Made by a program: the position numbers and the translations under genes. Positions 31,792 to 43,224 of a stretch of 64,000 nt of DNA are shown here, one piece after another; position 1 is the first letter of the stretch, and each line of letters starts with the position of its first letter. The notes below the pieces were generated by a model, which saw nothing but the letters and a program-made list of their open reading frames with translations, was not told the origin of the DNA and did no database searches. Source of the stretch: Cichorium intybus (taxonomy: Eukaryota > Streptophyta > Magnoliopsida > Asterales > Asteraceae); NCBI GenBank assembly GCA_023525715.1, contig CM042012.1:60222705-60286704 (forward strand), written 5' to 3'.

Positions 31792-32411
31792 TGTTGGAAT
31801 ATGATAGCATAAAACAAACGTAGCGGAAACAAAAACTAAAATCATATTCAACCAGGATCAAAGAATCAAACTTATTTTTGTAACTATAAAATCAAGAGGG
31901 TTCAAGAAATACCTTTTAAGATCAGATCTGACCTTGTTAGGATGACGAGAGCCCAAAGTAGAACTCCTCTAATGTAATCGCACCCAAGACAACGATCCAA
32001 CATACGTTGATGTAGTATGTACCTTTGCTTGAAGTTTTAGCATGTAATACTTAGGGTTTATGAAGAAATCGGCCGTATACCGAGGGTGGGAGGGAGATGG
32101 ACGAAAATTAGGGTTTCTCACCCCTTTACAACTCAGATCTAGGGTTGTGTTTATAGTGCATCTCATCCCTATCTCCTCCCTTGTGGATCATGACTATTTG
32201 AAATTCAAACTGTTGATAATTTCACTTTAGTCCTTTATCCTTTTTAGTTTCTAATTAATAAACTTTTACTTTAGTATATTAATAAACTTAACCTCTCAAG
32301 TTTATTTTTCGATCTCTTTTAGCTAAATCGTCTCTTGCGTGTAACCTAAAAGGACCCTACTATTTATAATAATATTAACAACTTGTTATAACGATGGGCA
32401 TATAACCAACA
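31792..32411 (-). repeat. 3' LTR of a second minus-strand copia element
   Basis: 620 bp, TGTTGG to CCAACA, followed on the right by GTGTCCCATTTGCACTTG, a decayed PPT. It is inserted in the RNase H sequence of an older element. Contains TATTTATA in minus orientation and ends next to a typical copia tail. Confidence 0.7.
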
Positions 32412-33240
32412 GTGTCCCATTTGCACTTGTTAAAACAACTATATGGTCTAATATTCCCTAACCTAGGAAGGTGTATGCCATCCTAGACAAGTGTCGTGTT
32501 CATCTAATGAAACAACCCTTAGGCAAGTGATCAAATATTCCTTTGCTCTACAAGATATCCGTATGAACATCTGGCATGGATTTCTGTCAGTCTCAAACAT
32601 TCAAGATTATGTTTCCCGATAGAGATTTGTGATGATCACATCAAATTGCACTATTAATTCTATATCAATTCAGTCTCGATACGCCGTACACTTGCTGCCA
32701 GTACCAAATCATTGAGGGGCCCATGGATATCCCTTCTCCTGTTAGGGCAGAAGGAACAAATAAACTTTGACTAGACAGATATCGCCTACTCATCATGTTA
32801 TACCTGGACATTCCCTGTATAGCTGCCGGTTACGGACAATGTTGGAGAAAACCAAGGCACAACAGACTGCAGGACTAAGAATCAATGCATCTCCGTTTGA
32901 AGAATATAATATATTACCATCTTAGAATTACTTGTGGAAAATTCCATGAAGTAATATCTAAGTGCGGGTTACTCCAATACTTAATCTCCATTAAGTACAC
33001 TTGAGAATTAACTCATCTCCATGCTATGTCCATCTCTATGAACAATCCACCAATTCCTCATGTCAGGCTTGAATCAATACTAACTCCTAAAAGTATGACT
33101 GACTGTGGACATTTTGAATAATAATTAAATTATTCAGGAAGTTTATAAAACATGCAAAATCGGAACACAATGATAAACTAATGAAATGACTGCCTTTATG
33201 CATATATTATGTTCTCCACATAATCTTCAAATCAGATAGA
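32412..33240 (-). other. 3' non-coding tail of the second copia element
   Basis: Related to 17816-18448 and 35050-35830 (shared TTTCCCGAT, AATCATTGAGGGGCCCA, CCTGTTAGGGCAGAAG) but more diverged. No gene. Confidence 0.6.
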
Positions 33241-34569
33241 GTCTTTCATTGCTTAAGTTCCCAACACTAATCAAACCACACTATCCTTACTCAAAGCCAA
33301 TTCATTTGTAAACCTTATACAAATGGACTTAGCATGATGATCTTTCTTAGTCTGGGACATTGACTTAGTGATCAGATAAGCTATCTTGCCTTTTCTGATA
33401 TAACTCTATTAACTGTGATGTCTCTTTTGGTAAGAACCCGGATCCTAACTGCGTATAAGAACCGTCTCTATTAGTTTAGAAGCTAGTATTAGTGTGCTTC
33501 TTTACACTAAGTTCTTCCGTACTATAATATATCAAGAACATCTTAAACATTTAAGATATTTCTTGACTTCTATCTACTGACTTTTGCCAGGATCAGCCTA
33601 ATGTCAACTCATCATGCTCTAGGCATATGATACATTAGGTCTCGTACATTATGTGATTGATCCTTCTGCAAGTGCATATGGGACTCAACTCATCTCATCC
33701 AGAACCTTAATGACTCTGTGTTTCACTCAGACCTAAACAATGATACAGAAACTTGAATCCCTTATAGGATTCTTGTACCTCTGGATCCCGACTGTTCATG
33801 TACTCTAGCTTATCCTTATGAAGCACTAAGTTCTATCTCCATAGATCATGATTCTTCATATGCAATAGGTAACTCCTGAGTCATTTGTAGCATAGCATTT
33901 CTCATTTATTTAATATTTCTCGATATAGGGACGTTTACATGAGAACTTTGCTATCTGCGTACAACATAAGGTAGACTTCAGTGCTCCCACTAGCACTGAC
34001 ATGTATATGATTCACTTTTGTTTCTCAAATCTTTATGAAGCACTCAAGTCTATCTCTATAGATCATGATGCTTCATATGCACTAAGTCTCTCCTGTGTTA
34101 GTATTAGCATAGGAATTCTCATTTATTTCATATTTCTCAAGATAGAGACATTTACATGAGAACTTTGCTATCTGTGTACAACCTAGGGTAGACTTCAGTG
34201 CTCCCATTAGCTCTGACATGTATATGGTTCACTTTTGTTTCTCAAACAGCCAAACTCTTTTGACTTTCTCATCGAGACAAAATTCCATTTTCAAGACGCT
34301 TGTTCAAGTCCATCAATAGACTTCTTAAGCTTACACACTCTCATTCGGATATTTGGACAGTACAAAACCCATAGGTTGTGACATACACACATCCTCTTAA
34401 TGTTTTCCATTAAGGAAAGCGGTTTTTACATCCATTTGCCATATTTTGTAATCACCGGCCTATGTTGTGGCATACAATATCCAAATAGACATGATTATTG
34501 CCACTGATGGAAAGGTTTCCTCATAATCAAGCTTTTGAATATGAGTATAACTCTTCGTCACCACTCTGG
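33241..34569 (-). pseudogene. degenerate copia pol (RT region) with 217-bp tandem duplication
   Basis: Near 34290-34520 the minus strand still reads YKIWQMDVKTAFLNGK and later NESV-stop-KLKKSIDGLEQAS, the RT signature of plant copia with stops. Between 33816 and about 34249 a 217-bp block is tandemly duplicated (each starts TTATGAAGCACT; shared CATGAGAACTTTGCTATCTG). The rest is too decayed to translate. The segment ends where the LTR at 34570 begins, so it was a target for a later insertion. Confidence 0.6.
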
Positions 34570-35049
34570 TGAAAGGTTTTATGCAATCAATAAACTCAAA
34601 CCCTAAGTTTACATGCAACCTAGATTGGATCTATGTTTTTTCATCATTGAACATGTAATAATAGTCCTAAAGGCCAAACAAAAATTTACTAAAAGAAATA
34701 AAGAATAAAACTAACCTTTAGTTTGAATCTTGCAAGCTAAGAATCACAAATGTCTTGCCTCAAATGAAGTCACACCCAAGCTAGGGAGGTCTTGAAAATC
34801 CAGAGAGTTAGGGTAAGAATGGCGCAGAAAAAGTGAGGACCAGGGGTCCCTATTTATAGCTTCCAGCTGATATATTAATAAACTATTTATTTTATTTCTA
34901 TTGATTTATTAATCATATAATAAATCAATCTTTCTCTCTCCTGGTATTTCTGCCAAACCTCTAGCTATGAGGGCAACCCAAAAGGACTTTGCTTCTATTA
35001 ATTAGATAAATACAAATTATTAGTCATGACTTAGAAACCTAATCCAACG
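34570..35049 (-). repeat. 3' LTR (internally deleted) of third minus-strand copia element
   Basis: About 480 bp. The start TGAAAGG is decayed; the end CCAACG lies before the PPT GTCTCCCACTTGG. Compared with 16956-17815, about 250 bp are missing near 34868. TATTTATAGC lies at about 34850. Confidence 0.65.
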
Positions 35050-35911
35050 GTCTCCCACTTGGATAAGTCTATGACTATAATTGTCAATTTACCTTCTAAT
35101 TAATCAGCAAATTGTAGCTTCTAAGAAACCGCTGCCAAACTCTGACCTAGTCAGTTCTGTCCATAGATAAGTGATCATATGATCCTCCGTCCAACAAGAT
35201 ATTTCCAGACTTGAGACATGGATTAAGATCAATCTTAGTCCGATACTCTGTTTCTCGATTTTCGATTCGTATATGACTTTAAGACTTCTAATTAAACACA
35301 TTAATTTAGTCCTAGTTGGCCACACTTTCAGTCAACTTCAAAATCATCGAGAGGCCTACAGATATCTGTTTCCCATCAAGGTCATGGAACGAATAAGCTT
35401 TGACTCATATGCTTATATCTTTTACCAGTCAAATCGCTCACAACAACACGTTTTATAACATTGAGTTACTGATGCATTTTCGTATAGTCAATGAACAATT
35501 ACCTTGTAAATCATAAGTCATATGTCTCTGCTTCAAGATCATAAGATGTTATCGTCTTAAAATTGCTCGTGATATAATCCATGAAGCAATCCTTTGAGCG
35601 TGGGTTTATCCAATACACAAATCTCCATTTTCTAAGTACTCATGAATGTTGTAGAAATGTTGTTGCTATGTCTAACTCCTTAGACAATCTACAAGACAAT
35701 TCATGACAACCTTGATTCAATACTTACTTCCTAAAGTATGAGCAACTGTGGATGTTTGAATAATCATATTATTCAGGAAGTAAAACATGCAAAGTGAAAC
35801 ACAATGATAAACAATTGACAAATAGTAGTAAACAATACTCGTCAATAAATCTCTATTATTAAATCACCAAAGTCAATTACATTTACATTGTTACAAGTTT
35901 CAGAAACCTAT
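35050..35911 (-). other. PPT and 3' non-coding tail of third copia element
   Basis: PPT CCAAGTGGGAGAC on the minus strand at 35050-35062, then the family tail seen at 17816 and 59248. It joins the RNase H stop at 35912. Confidence 0.7.
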
Positions 35912-37576
35912 CTAATTACAAAAACTAATATCATCTCGCAATCCAATGCTCATAGCATGCTGATTGTGCTTGATCCTACTCAGAGCCTTTGTCAAGGGAT
36001 CTGCAGGATTCTCTTCAGATGATACCCTCTTTACAAGGAGGTGACCTTCTTCTACCCTATGCCTGATGTAGTGGTACTTTCTGTCGACATGTCTGGACTT
36101 TCCATGATCTATCGGTTCCTTTGTCAAAGCAACCACTCCTTCGTTATCACAGAATAGTTCCATAGGCTCCTGAATACTCGGGACTACTCCAAGGTCACCG
36201 ATGAAGTTCTTCAGCCAAGCCGCTTCCTTTGACGCTTCACTTGCTGTTATGTACTCTGATTCACAAGTAGAATTAGCCACAGTTTCTTGCTTCGAACTCT
36301 TCCAAGTAACCGCTCCTCCATTCAAAAGAAATACCCAGCCCGACTGAGACCGACCTTTGTCTCTATCTGTCTGGAAGCTGGCGTCCGTGCACCCGCTAAC
36401 TCTCAATGTATCACTGCCACCAAGGACTAGAACCATGTTCTTCGTCCTCCACAGATACTTGAGTATATTCTTAACAGTTATCCAATGAGCTCTACCAGGG
36501 TTTCCCTGATAACGACTGACCATGCTCAAAGCGAAGGACAAGTCGGGGCGAGTACATGTCATAACATACATGATCGACCCTACCGCTGAAGCGTAAGGTA
36601 CCTGACTCATGTCAGATATCTCCTCATTTGTACTCGGGCTTTGAGTCTTACTCAATTTTGCATTGCTCTGGATAGGCAGCTCTCCCTTCTTGGAATTTTC
36701 CATACTAAACCTCTTTAGTACCTTATCCAAGTATGTACTTTGACTAAGTCCTATTAGTCTCTTCTTCCTATCTCTCAATATTCTTATCCCGAGAATATAG
36801 GCAGCTTCTCCTAGGTCTTTCATGGCGAAACACTTCCTAAGCCAAGACTTGACATCTTGCAAGGTTGGAATGTCGTTTCCCATGAGCAGTATGTCACCAA
36901 TATATAGCACCAGAAAAGTGACTATACTCCTACTAGACTTGACATACACGCAGGACTCATCTTCGCTCCTAGAGAAACCAAAATCTTTGAGTTTCTCATG
37001 GAAACAAAGATTCCAGCTGTGAGAAGCTTGATTCAATCCGTAGATTGATTTCTCAAGCTTACACACCTTATTAGGATGCTTTGTGTCTACAAAACCCTCT
37101 GGCTGATTTATGTAAACATCCTCAGCCAACTTCCCGTTAAGGAAAGCAGTTTTGACATCCATTTGCCAAATTTCATAGTCATGAAACGCAGCTATAGCTA
37201 GCATTATCTTAATGGACTTAATCTTGGCCACTGGTGAGAAGGTCTCGTCATAGTCAACCCTCGGGGTTTGAGTAAAGCCCTTCGCAACCAGTCGAGCCTT
37301 AAAGGTGTGTACCTTTCCATCCATGTCGGTCTTCTTCTTGAAGATCAACTTGCACCAACCTGTCTTTCGACCTGGTGCATTGTCAACCAAGTTCCAAACT
37401 TGATTGTCATACATGGACTTGATCTCGCTGTCTATTGCCTCTTTCCACTTGGCAAACTCAGGGCCTGTCACTACTTCCTTGTAGTTAGCTGGCTCATCCA
37501 AATTTATCAATGTCCTATCACTAACAAACTTGTCACCATCCGTAGTTATATGGAAACCACAAAACTCGGGTGGCAT
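35912..37576 (-). pseudogene. Ty1/copia reverse transcriptase-RNase H, long open frame with dead RT motif
   Basis: 554 residues without a stop. RT: KEAIDSEIKSMYDNQVWNLV near 45-65, LVAKGFTQTPRVDYDETFSP near 95-115, YEIWQMDVKTAFLNGKL, KSIYGLNQASHSW, then LVLYIGDILLMGND. The catalytic box is YIGDI where active copia enzymes have YVDDI or YVDDM, so the first Asp is Gly and polymerase should be inactive. RNase H: SGCTDASFQTD, ESEYITA, LFCDNEGVVAL and HVDRKYHYIRHRV keep the D-E-D-D set. It ends VSSEENPADPLTKAL and IGLRDDISF. These copy element RNA to DNA in the particle. Upstream linker 37577-37661 is out of frame. Confidence 0.85.
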
Positions 37577-37661
37577 GCTAACTCTATCGGAGCGTCTAAG
37601 AGGTAATGATATATCTGTTGGACCAACAGGACTTCTTCCTCATGTTGGGTGCTAGTTTCTC

Positions 37662-38303
37662 CTAAGGTTGTATCATCGGATGACTCTTGAATCTCTTCAA
37701 GGTCAATGGTACTCCCACTGTCCTCTTTGAATATGAGCTCTCTCTCTCTCGAAAGACTCCTCGTCTAGCTACAAATACCACGTCCTCACTTGGTCTGTAG
37801 AACAAGTATCTAAAAGACTGTTTCGGGTATCCAATGAATATACACCTCTCATTTCTCTCTGCGAGTTTATCATGAGTCTCTTGTCTTACGAAAGCTTCAC
37901 AATCCCAGACTTTGATATGTACTAACGAGGGAACTTTCCCTGTCCACATCTCATGAGGTGTTTTGGCAACCTTTTTAGTTGGGACAAGATTGAGGATGTG
38001 GGCAGCAGTCTCTAAGGCATACCCCCAGAAGTGGATGGGAAGAGAAGCTCGACTCATCATGGAACGAACTATGTCTAACAGGGTTCAGTTACGCCTCTCA
38101 GAAACACCGTTCAACTGTGGTGTTCTGGGAGGTGTCAACTGTGAAACTCTTCCACATTCCTTAAGATAGTCACGGAACTCGATACTAAGATACTCACCGC
38201 CTCTATCGGATCTAAGCATCTTTATCTTCCTGCCCAATTGATTTTCTTCTTCATTCTTGAACTCTTTGAACTTTTCAAAGGTATCTGACTTATGCTTGAT
38301 CAA
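37662..38303 (-). pseudogene. Ty1/copia integrase core, two frames, interrupted by an LTR
   Basis: Minus strand from 38303: HKSDTFEKFKEFKNEEENQL, then KMLRSDRGGEYLSIEF, GRVSQLTPPRTPQLNGVSER, and in the next frame SRASLPIHFWGYALETAAHI and TPHEMWTGKVPSLVHIKVWD. These are the second Asp (RSDRGGEY) and third catalytic Glu (NGVSERRN) regions of the rve integrase core. A frameshift lies at about 38070. The first catalytic Asp and the zinc-binding HHCC domain should lie upstream but the plus-strand LTR at 38309 is inserted exactly there, after YLIK. Confidence 0.8.
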
Positions 38304-38308
38304 GTAAA

Positions 38309-39100
38309 TGTTGGATTACGGTGTCTAAGGCATAACTATAATTGATACATATTTTTGAATTGATGGCAGCACAGTCCTTTTGGGTTGCCCTCATAACCTG
38401 TCCGAGGACAAAATTGCATATAGAGAGAAAGATTGATATATTATGGAAATAAAATATTAATTAGAAAAGAGGATTAAATGATTTATTAATATATTATGAG
38501 AATAATATATTAATTAGGAATCATATTATTTAATTAATGATTGATCAGAAATTAATTTGAATTAATTTAGGGATTAATTGGATTAATTAAAAGTGCATGG
38601 GCTGAATTGTAATTGTTCAATATTTGAGTAATGGACAACCTGAAAACCCTAATGGGTTGGACGAAATCCAAGGCTTGGAGCCTTGTGGATTTCGCAGCCC
38701 ATGGTGATTTATATGGCAGTGATAAGCAGATCCCTTTATCTGATAAAAGCCTTATCAGATCAGGATCTTAAATAAGGCAGTTATACTCCTTATTACTTAT
38801 CACCTGGAGGCTATAAATAGAGGCCCCTGGCACCCTCATATTCACGCCAATTTGAGGTGTTCCTCCTCATTCTCTCTTGCTCTCTTCCTTGCCAAGTTCT
38901 TGGGTGTGAGCCATTAGAGGCACGACACTTGTGGTGCTTGCTTCCAAGTGATCTAAGGATCAAAAGGTTAGTTTTCTTATGAAATTTATTTTGATTCTTA
39001 TCCTGTTCATAGTTATAGGTTCAATAGATGAAAACACTGATCCTTTAGGGTGCATGTGAACTTAAGATTATTTTGTTCATAGTTTGCTTAAAACCCAACA
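38309..39100 (+). repeat. 5' LTR, gag-only copia copy 2
   Basis: 792 bp, TGTTGGATTACGG to AAACCCAACA, with a 6-bp TGTTGG/CCAACA pair; abuts a perfect PBS. TATAAATA at 38812-38819. Inserted in the integrase sequence of the minus-strand copia element; left flank GTAAA. Confidence 0.85.
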
Positions 39101-39101
39101 G

Positions 39102-39113
39102 TGGTATCAGAGC
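39102..39113 (+). other. primer binding site (initiator tRNA-Met)
   Basis: Exact TGGTATCAGAGC one base after the LTR. Confidence 0.9.
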
Positions 39114-39834
39114 TAGATCTGTTTTCTGTTGAACTGTTATAATAATTGAACTGTTAAATGGATTTAAGTGGAATTAATCATTGGTCTCAAGGAAATCGAC
39201 ATATGCTAGGGTTTTTAAGAATCCCTAGCCTCCACCCATAGTTGGCGAAAATAAGGAGGTGCTCCTTAGGGTTTCTTTAATTTTGGTAATTGTGATAATC
39301 TAATAAATGAAACTCTTGACCCTTATTTAAGATAACTTGGTGGGCAAGATTAGGATTAAATTAAAATTGTTTTATTAACTAATCCTTATATGATTTAATT
39401 AATTTAATTAACTGTTAATTAAAAGATAGACATTAAATCACCTTAGGTTTAATTTTAATTTTTATTTAAATAGTTTAAATCTCGAAAATTAAAAAGAAGA
39501 TAAACAGTTAATTAAAAGAATAACATTAAATAGTTAATACCTATATGTATAAGATTAAGTCAGTCAAATCGCTAGTATGCCTCATTCAGAAAACTGGTCT
39601 ATAAGGGGGGTATAAGGAGACTGCCTATAAAATGGCGTTTGAATGGGTATCCACTCTCACCCACCGCTCCCTTGATCAGTGGACTGTCGTTAGCAGAACG
39701 GGTTTGATGAGAGAAACTAGTCTCATTAAAAGTATAATGCTATTAGTGACAAAGTACTAGAACCTTTAAAACCCAAACTCTAGCTACTTAGAAAAATATG
39801 AATAGTATGCTAACCCATGAAGTCACACATTACA

Positions 39835-39895
39835 CTTTATGAATCATTAGTGGAGCTCATGTGGTTAACCGGCACGCTAATAGGGATTCATAAAG
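39835..39895 (+). promoter_or_regulatory. hairpin C, type I
   Basis: Outer stem CTTTATGAATC (39835-39845) with GATTCATAAAG (39885-39895), 11 of 11 paired; inner ATTAG (39846-39850) with CTAAT (39877-39881). Loop GAGCTCATGTGGTTAACCGG. Relative to hairpin A the outer stem has G-C replaced by A-T, changed on both strands. Confidence 0.7.
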
Positions 39896-39908
39896 AGTTG
39901 TAATGGGT

Positions 39909-39969
39909 ATCTCATGAATTATCATTGTTGATGGAGCTCGTTTGGTTAACCGGCACATCAATGTGAGAT
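39909..39969 (+). promoter_or_regulatory. hairpin D, type II
   Basis: Outer ATCTCA (39909-39914) with TGAGAT (39964-39969), inner TTGATG (39928-39933) with CATCAA (39956-39961). Loop GAGCTCGTTTGGTTAACCGG. Confidence 0.65.
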
Positions 39970-40290
39970 GAAAAATGACATTGAGGTTACCAAGTGACTT
40001 GCATGGTTATTTCACATCTTGTTTTTGATCCTCGGCATCCCAGTCACAAATAGAAGAGCATAATCCGAGATTAAACATGTCATTTACCTTGGTCAATGAA
40101 TCTCACAGATCTAGGAATTTCATTAAACTGAAATTGATAATAGCATATCTACCTTAATGACCATTATGTTGTGATTACGGCATCCCTCTTCACACCATAG
40201 TTGGGGCATTTTGGGTCCTAGCATTGTTAAATAAAATTGGGTAATTATTTATAAGGATAAAAGTTAAACTAATAAATTTTGATCTTATAG

Positions 40291-41195
40291 ATGTCTGAAG
40301 ATAGTGTCATCTCTCCTCCTCCTCCTCCTACACCCATTCCTGAGAGCTTCAAGAAATTCTTACTAAATATGAATAAGCTGACTAGACTTAACTACGTGGA
40401 TTGGATCTACCAATGGAGATTGGTTATGAGATACGTAGATAAGGAATACATCATCGACTTCCCACTTCCCTCCCTACCTAAGCGTGGTGTCACCCACCCA
40501 ACAGTTGATTGACCACCATAACTTCCTGATTAATGAGGACAAAGAGGTTTGCCTTCTCATGCTATTAACCATTGGCCCCGCCATCCGTAGGGATTTTGAA
40601 TTCCTGGGGCCACATGAGTTAATACAGCTGGTTAAGGAAAGGTTCCAAGAACCAGTCATTTAGGAAAAACTTAGGATTTACAAAAGGCTTGGTAAGATCA
40701 GGCTGAAAAGGGGAGGAAGAGTTGGTCCACATTTCCTTAAGATTGAGGCATGCTTGGAAGAGCTGTGCCAGCTTGGTCATCCAATAAATCATGAATAGAG
40801 CATCACCAGCTTGGTCATCCAATAAATCATGAAGAGAGCATCAACTGCTTACTCGCCTCTCTGCCTAAGGAGTATGAACTGTTCATACAAGTATACAATG
40901 ATAGGAACCAACACAAGACCTTCAGGGAAATGTTTCCATTGTTGACCCTTTATGAGTCACTCTTGAGAAGGCGTGGTCCAGCTTGGAAGCACATCAGGAG
41001 TCCATCTGGACGGGTCCTGGGATGTCTTAAGCTGGGAGTCCATGGGACAAGGTATAGTTACAAGAAGATTGGAAGAAACTCCAAAGCCACACAGTTTGTC
41101 AACTCAGGTATATCTAAAAACTCAAAACTCCTAATCCTTAATTCCTTGATACAAGATATGATAGTCACATTTGCTTTGTATGCAGGGTCTCGGTA
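40291..41195 (+). pseudogene. copia gag, gag-only copy 2, broken
   Basis: ATG at 40291 directly after the leader. First frame: MSEDSVISPPPPPTPIPESF, LTRLNYVDWIYQWRLVMRYV (N-Y-x-x-W core), ending at VTHPTVD. Later parts match copy 3 gag (63179-63907) in shifted frames: FEFLGPHELIQLVKERFQEP with a TAG, then FLKIEACLEELCQLGHPINHE with a TAG near 40796; 40796-40840 contains a short tandem repeat of the AGCTTGGTCATCCAATAAATC block. The last part KLGVHGTRYSYKKIGRN is shared with copy 3. No zinc knuckle and no pol follow. Confidence 0.75.
41108..41185 (+). other. intron-like segment at the end of gag (copy 2)
   Basis: CTCAG|GTATATC ... TTTGTATGCAG|GG, 78 bp, AT-rich with a pyrimidine-containing 3' end. 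Copy 3 has the same edges (63024-63102, 79 bp, CTCAG|GTTTATC ... TTTGTATGCAG|GG). Splicing is inference. Confidence 0.4.
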
Positions 41196-41933
41196 GGACG
41201 CAGGATATTGACACATGAGAGCATATTCAGATTGGATCTCGAGCTCATGCAAATTTTGGAGTTTTGTTAGCTATTTTTGGCATTGTTATTAGTCAGTAGA
41301 TAGTATGACATTGTTTTACATAGTACATTGTTTGAGGATTATTTTTTGAATTAATAAAAGTTATATTCCTTTTTTTAAATGATTGTTTAAATTATCCTTG
41401 AAATATTGTGTGAATATAACTTGAATGTTGATTGAATTTATGGATTCTGTTTGTATGATTGTTAAAATGAGTTTTATAAAAATAACTTCAATCAAAGATC
41501 CAATGGACAGGATTTTGGAATCAATTGGCTTAGAGTCACTTGATAAAGTTAGTTCTTGATAAAATTGGTCATCACAAGAAAATGAATCAACCAAGGATCT
41601 AATGGATAGGATCTTGGAATCATTTGACTTAGAGTTAAATGATGAATTCATATCTAGAACAATTAACAAATTCATAAAATTTACATAAGAATGTAAAAGA
41701 ACATTTAGAGCAACACACACAATGGTTATTGTGTACTGCTCAAAATGATCAAGTAAAACACAAATTAGTTATACTTCATAATATTTGCCATTGGATATGA
41801 CAAATATAACTTCACTTGTCGAAATAAGTGATTAATTGAAACCTTGAATTGTCCAAGGGTTTCAAGGGAAGTATAAGATCAACAAAACTTGAGTAAAACA
41901 TAACTGTGAGAATGCTTCGCAGTAACCTTCGCT
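41196..41933 (+). other. 3' non-coding region, gag-only copia copy 2, first part
   Basis: Reverse-complement match to 62250-62960 in copy 3, including two diverged repeats built on GATCCAATGGACAGGAT / GGATCTAATGGATAGGATC (41500 and 41598). No frame. It stops at the junction with SIRE-type RT at about 41933. Confidence 0.65.
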
Positions 41934-41935
41934 CC

Positions 41936-43224
41936 TGTTGCAAGACTTGAGTCCGTCCGAATCTTTTTGGCATTTGCAGCCCATAAAAACTTTGATGTCT
42001 ACCAAATGGATGTCAAATGTGCCTTTTTAAATGGCGAAGTTGAGGAAACAGTGTATATGGAACAACCACATGGTTTTATAAATAAAAAAAATACCCAAAT
42101 CACTGTTATATCCTTGACAAAGCAGTCTATGGGCTAAAGCAAGCACCAAGGGCATGGTACGAAACTTTAACCCGGTTTTTAAAACAATCAAACTTCAAAC
42201 AAGGTTCTGTTGATCCTACTATCTTTCGAAAGAAAGTTGGTAATCATCTCATGTTAGTTCAAATCTATGTGGATGATATCATCTTCGGATCAACAGACGC
42301 TGATCTTTCAAAAGATTTCGAAATCTTAATGAAAAGAAAGTTTCAAATGAGCATGATGGGGAAGATAAATTTCTTTCTCGGACTACAAGTTAAACAATCA
42401 TCCGAAGGCATCTTCATAAATCAAGAAAAATATACAAGAAGTCTTTTGGAAAAATTTGGGATGGAAATCTGTTCAAATGCGAATGTTCCCATGGCTGCTG
42501 GTACAAGACTTACACATTCGCTTGACAAACCGGCGGTTGATCAGAAAGTCTACAGGAGCATGATCGGTTCTTTACTTTACTTAACTACAAATCGTCCAGA
42601 TATCATGTTCTCAGTTTGTAATTGTGCACGATATCAGGCGAATCCAAGAGAACCCATCTAGCTGCAGTCAAGACAATCTTTCGCTATCTTTATCGAACTC
42701 CTTCTCTTGGTTTATGGTACCCTGCTAACTCAGGCTTCTTTCTACAAGCCTAGTCCGATGCTGATCTGGGAGGTTGTGCACTAGATCGTAAAAGTACTTC
42801 GGGTGGATGTCAGTTTCTAGATGGCAAGCTCATCAGCCGGCAATAGAAAAAGCAAACATGTGTATCCATCTCCACAGCCGAAGCTGAGTACATAGCTGCT
42901 GCTGCATGCACTTCTCAGATGATCTGGGTTCAAAGTCAACTACGAGATTATGCTATCCACATACGAAGAATACCTCTATTTTGTGACTCACAAAGCGCCA
43001 TACGAATATGTCATAATCCAGTCCAGCATTCGAAGACCAAACCCATTTCTCTCCGATATCACTTCATTAAAAGTCATGTAGAGGAAGGAAATATTGAGTT
43101 CCATTTTATTCATATAAATGATCAGCTGTCAGACATCTTCACCAAAGCTCTTGATGAAAAAGCATTTACACGAATCATTCATGGGCTAGGCATGCTTGAG
43201 TCATCCGCAGTTCCAAATACATAA
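41936..43224 (+). pseudogene. SIRE-type RT and RNase H, frameshifted
   Basis: RT: FAPVARLESVRIFLAFAAHK, DVYQMDVKCAFLNGEVEETV, then an extra A in an A-run near 42090 shifts the frame to YILDKAVYGLKQAPRAWYET, and LVQIYVDDIIFGSTD (42245-42300) has an intact YVDD. The MMGKINFFLGLQVKQ segment is typical of SIRE RT. Next frameshift at about 42650; then THLAAVKTIFRYLYRT, SDADLGGCALDRKSTSGGC, STAEAEYIAAAACTSQM, LFCDSQSAIRICHNPVQHSK and IFTKALDEKAFTRI for RNase H. TAG stops at 42752 and in SRQ-stop-KKQ. RT is catalytically well preserved but unexpressed as a unit. Confidence 0.85.

Larger units (their letters stand above)
39114..40290 (+). other. untranslated leader, gag-only copia copy 2, with two hairpins
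   Basis: Homologous to 19221-20458 from about 39550 on, including the ACTCTCACCCACCGCT block. No frame. Hairpins C and D occupy the same relative places as A and B in copy 1. Confidence 0.7.
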
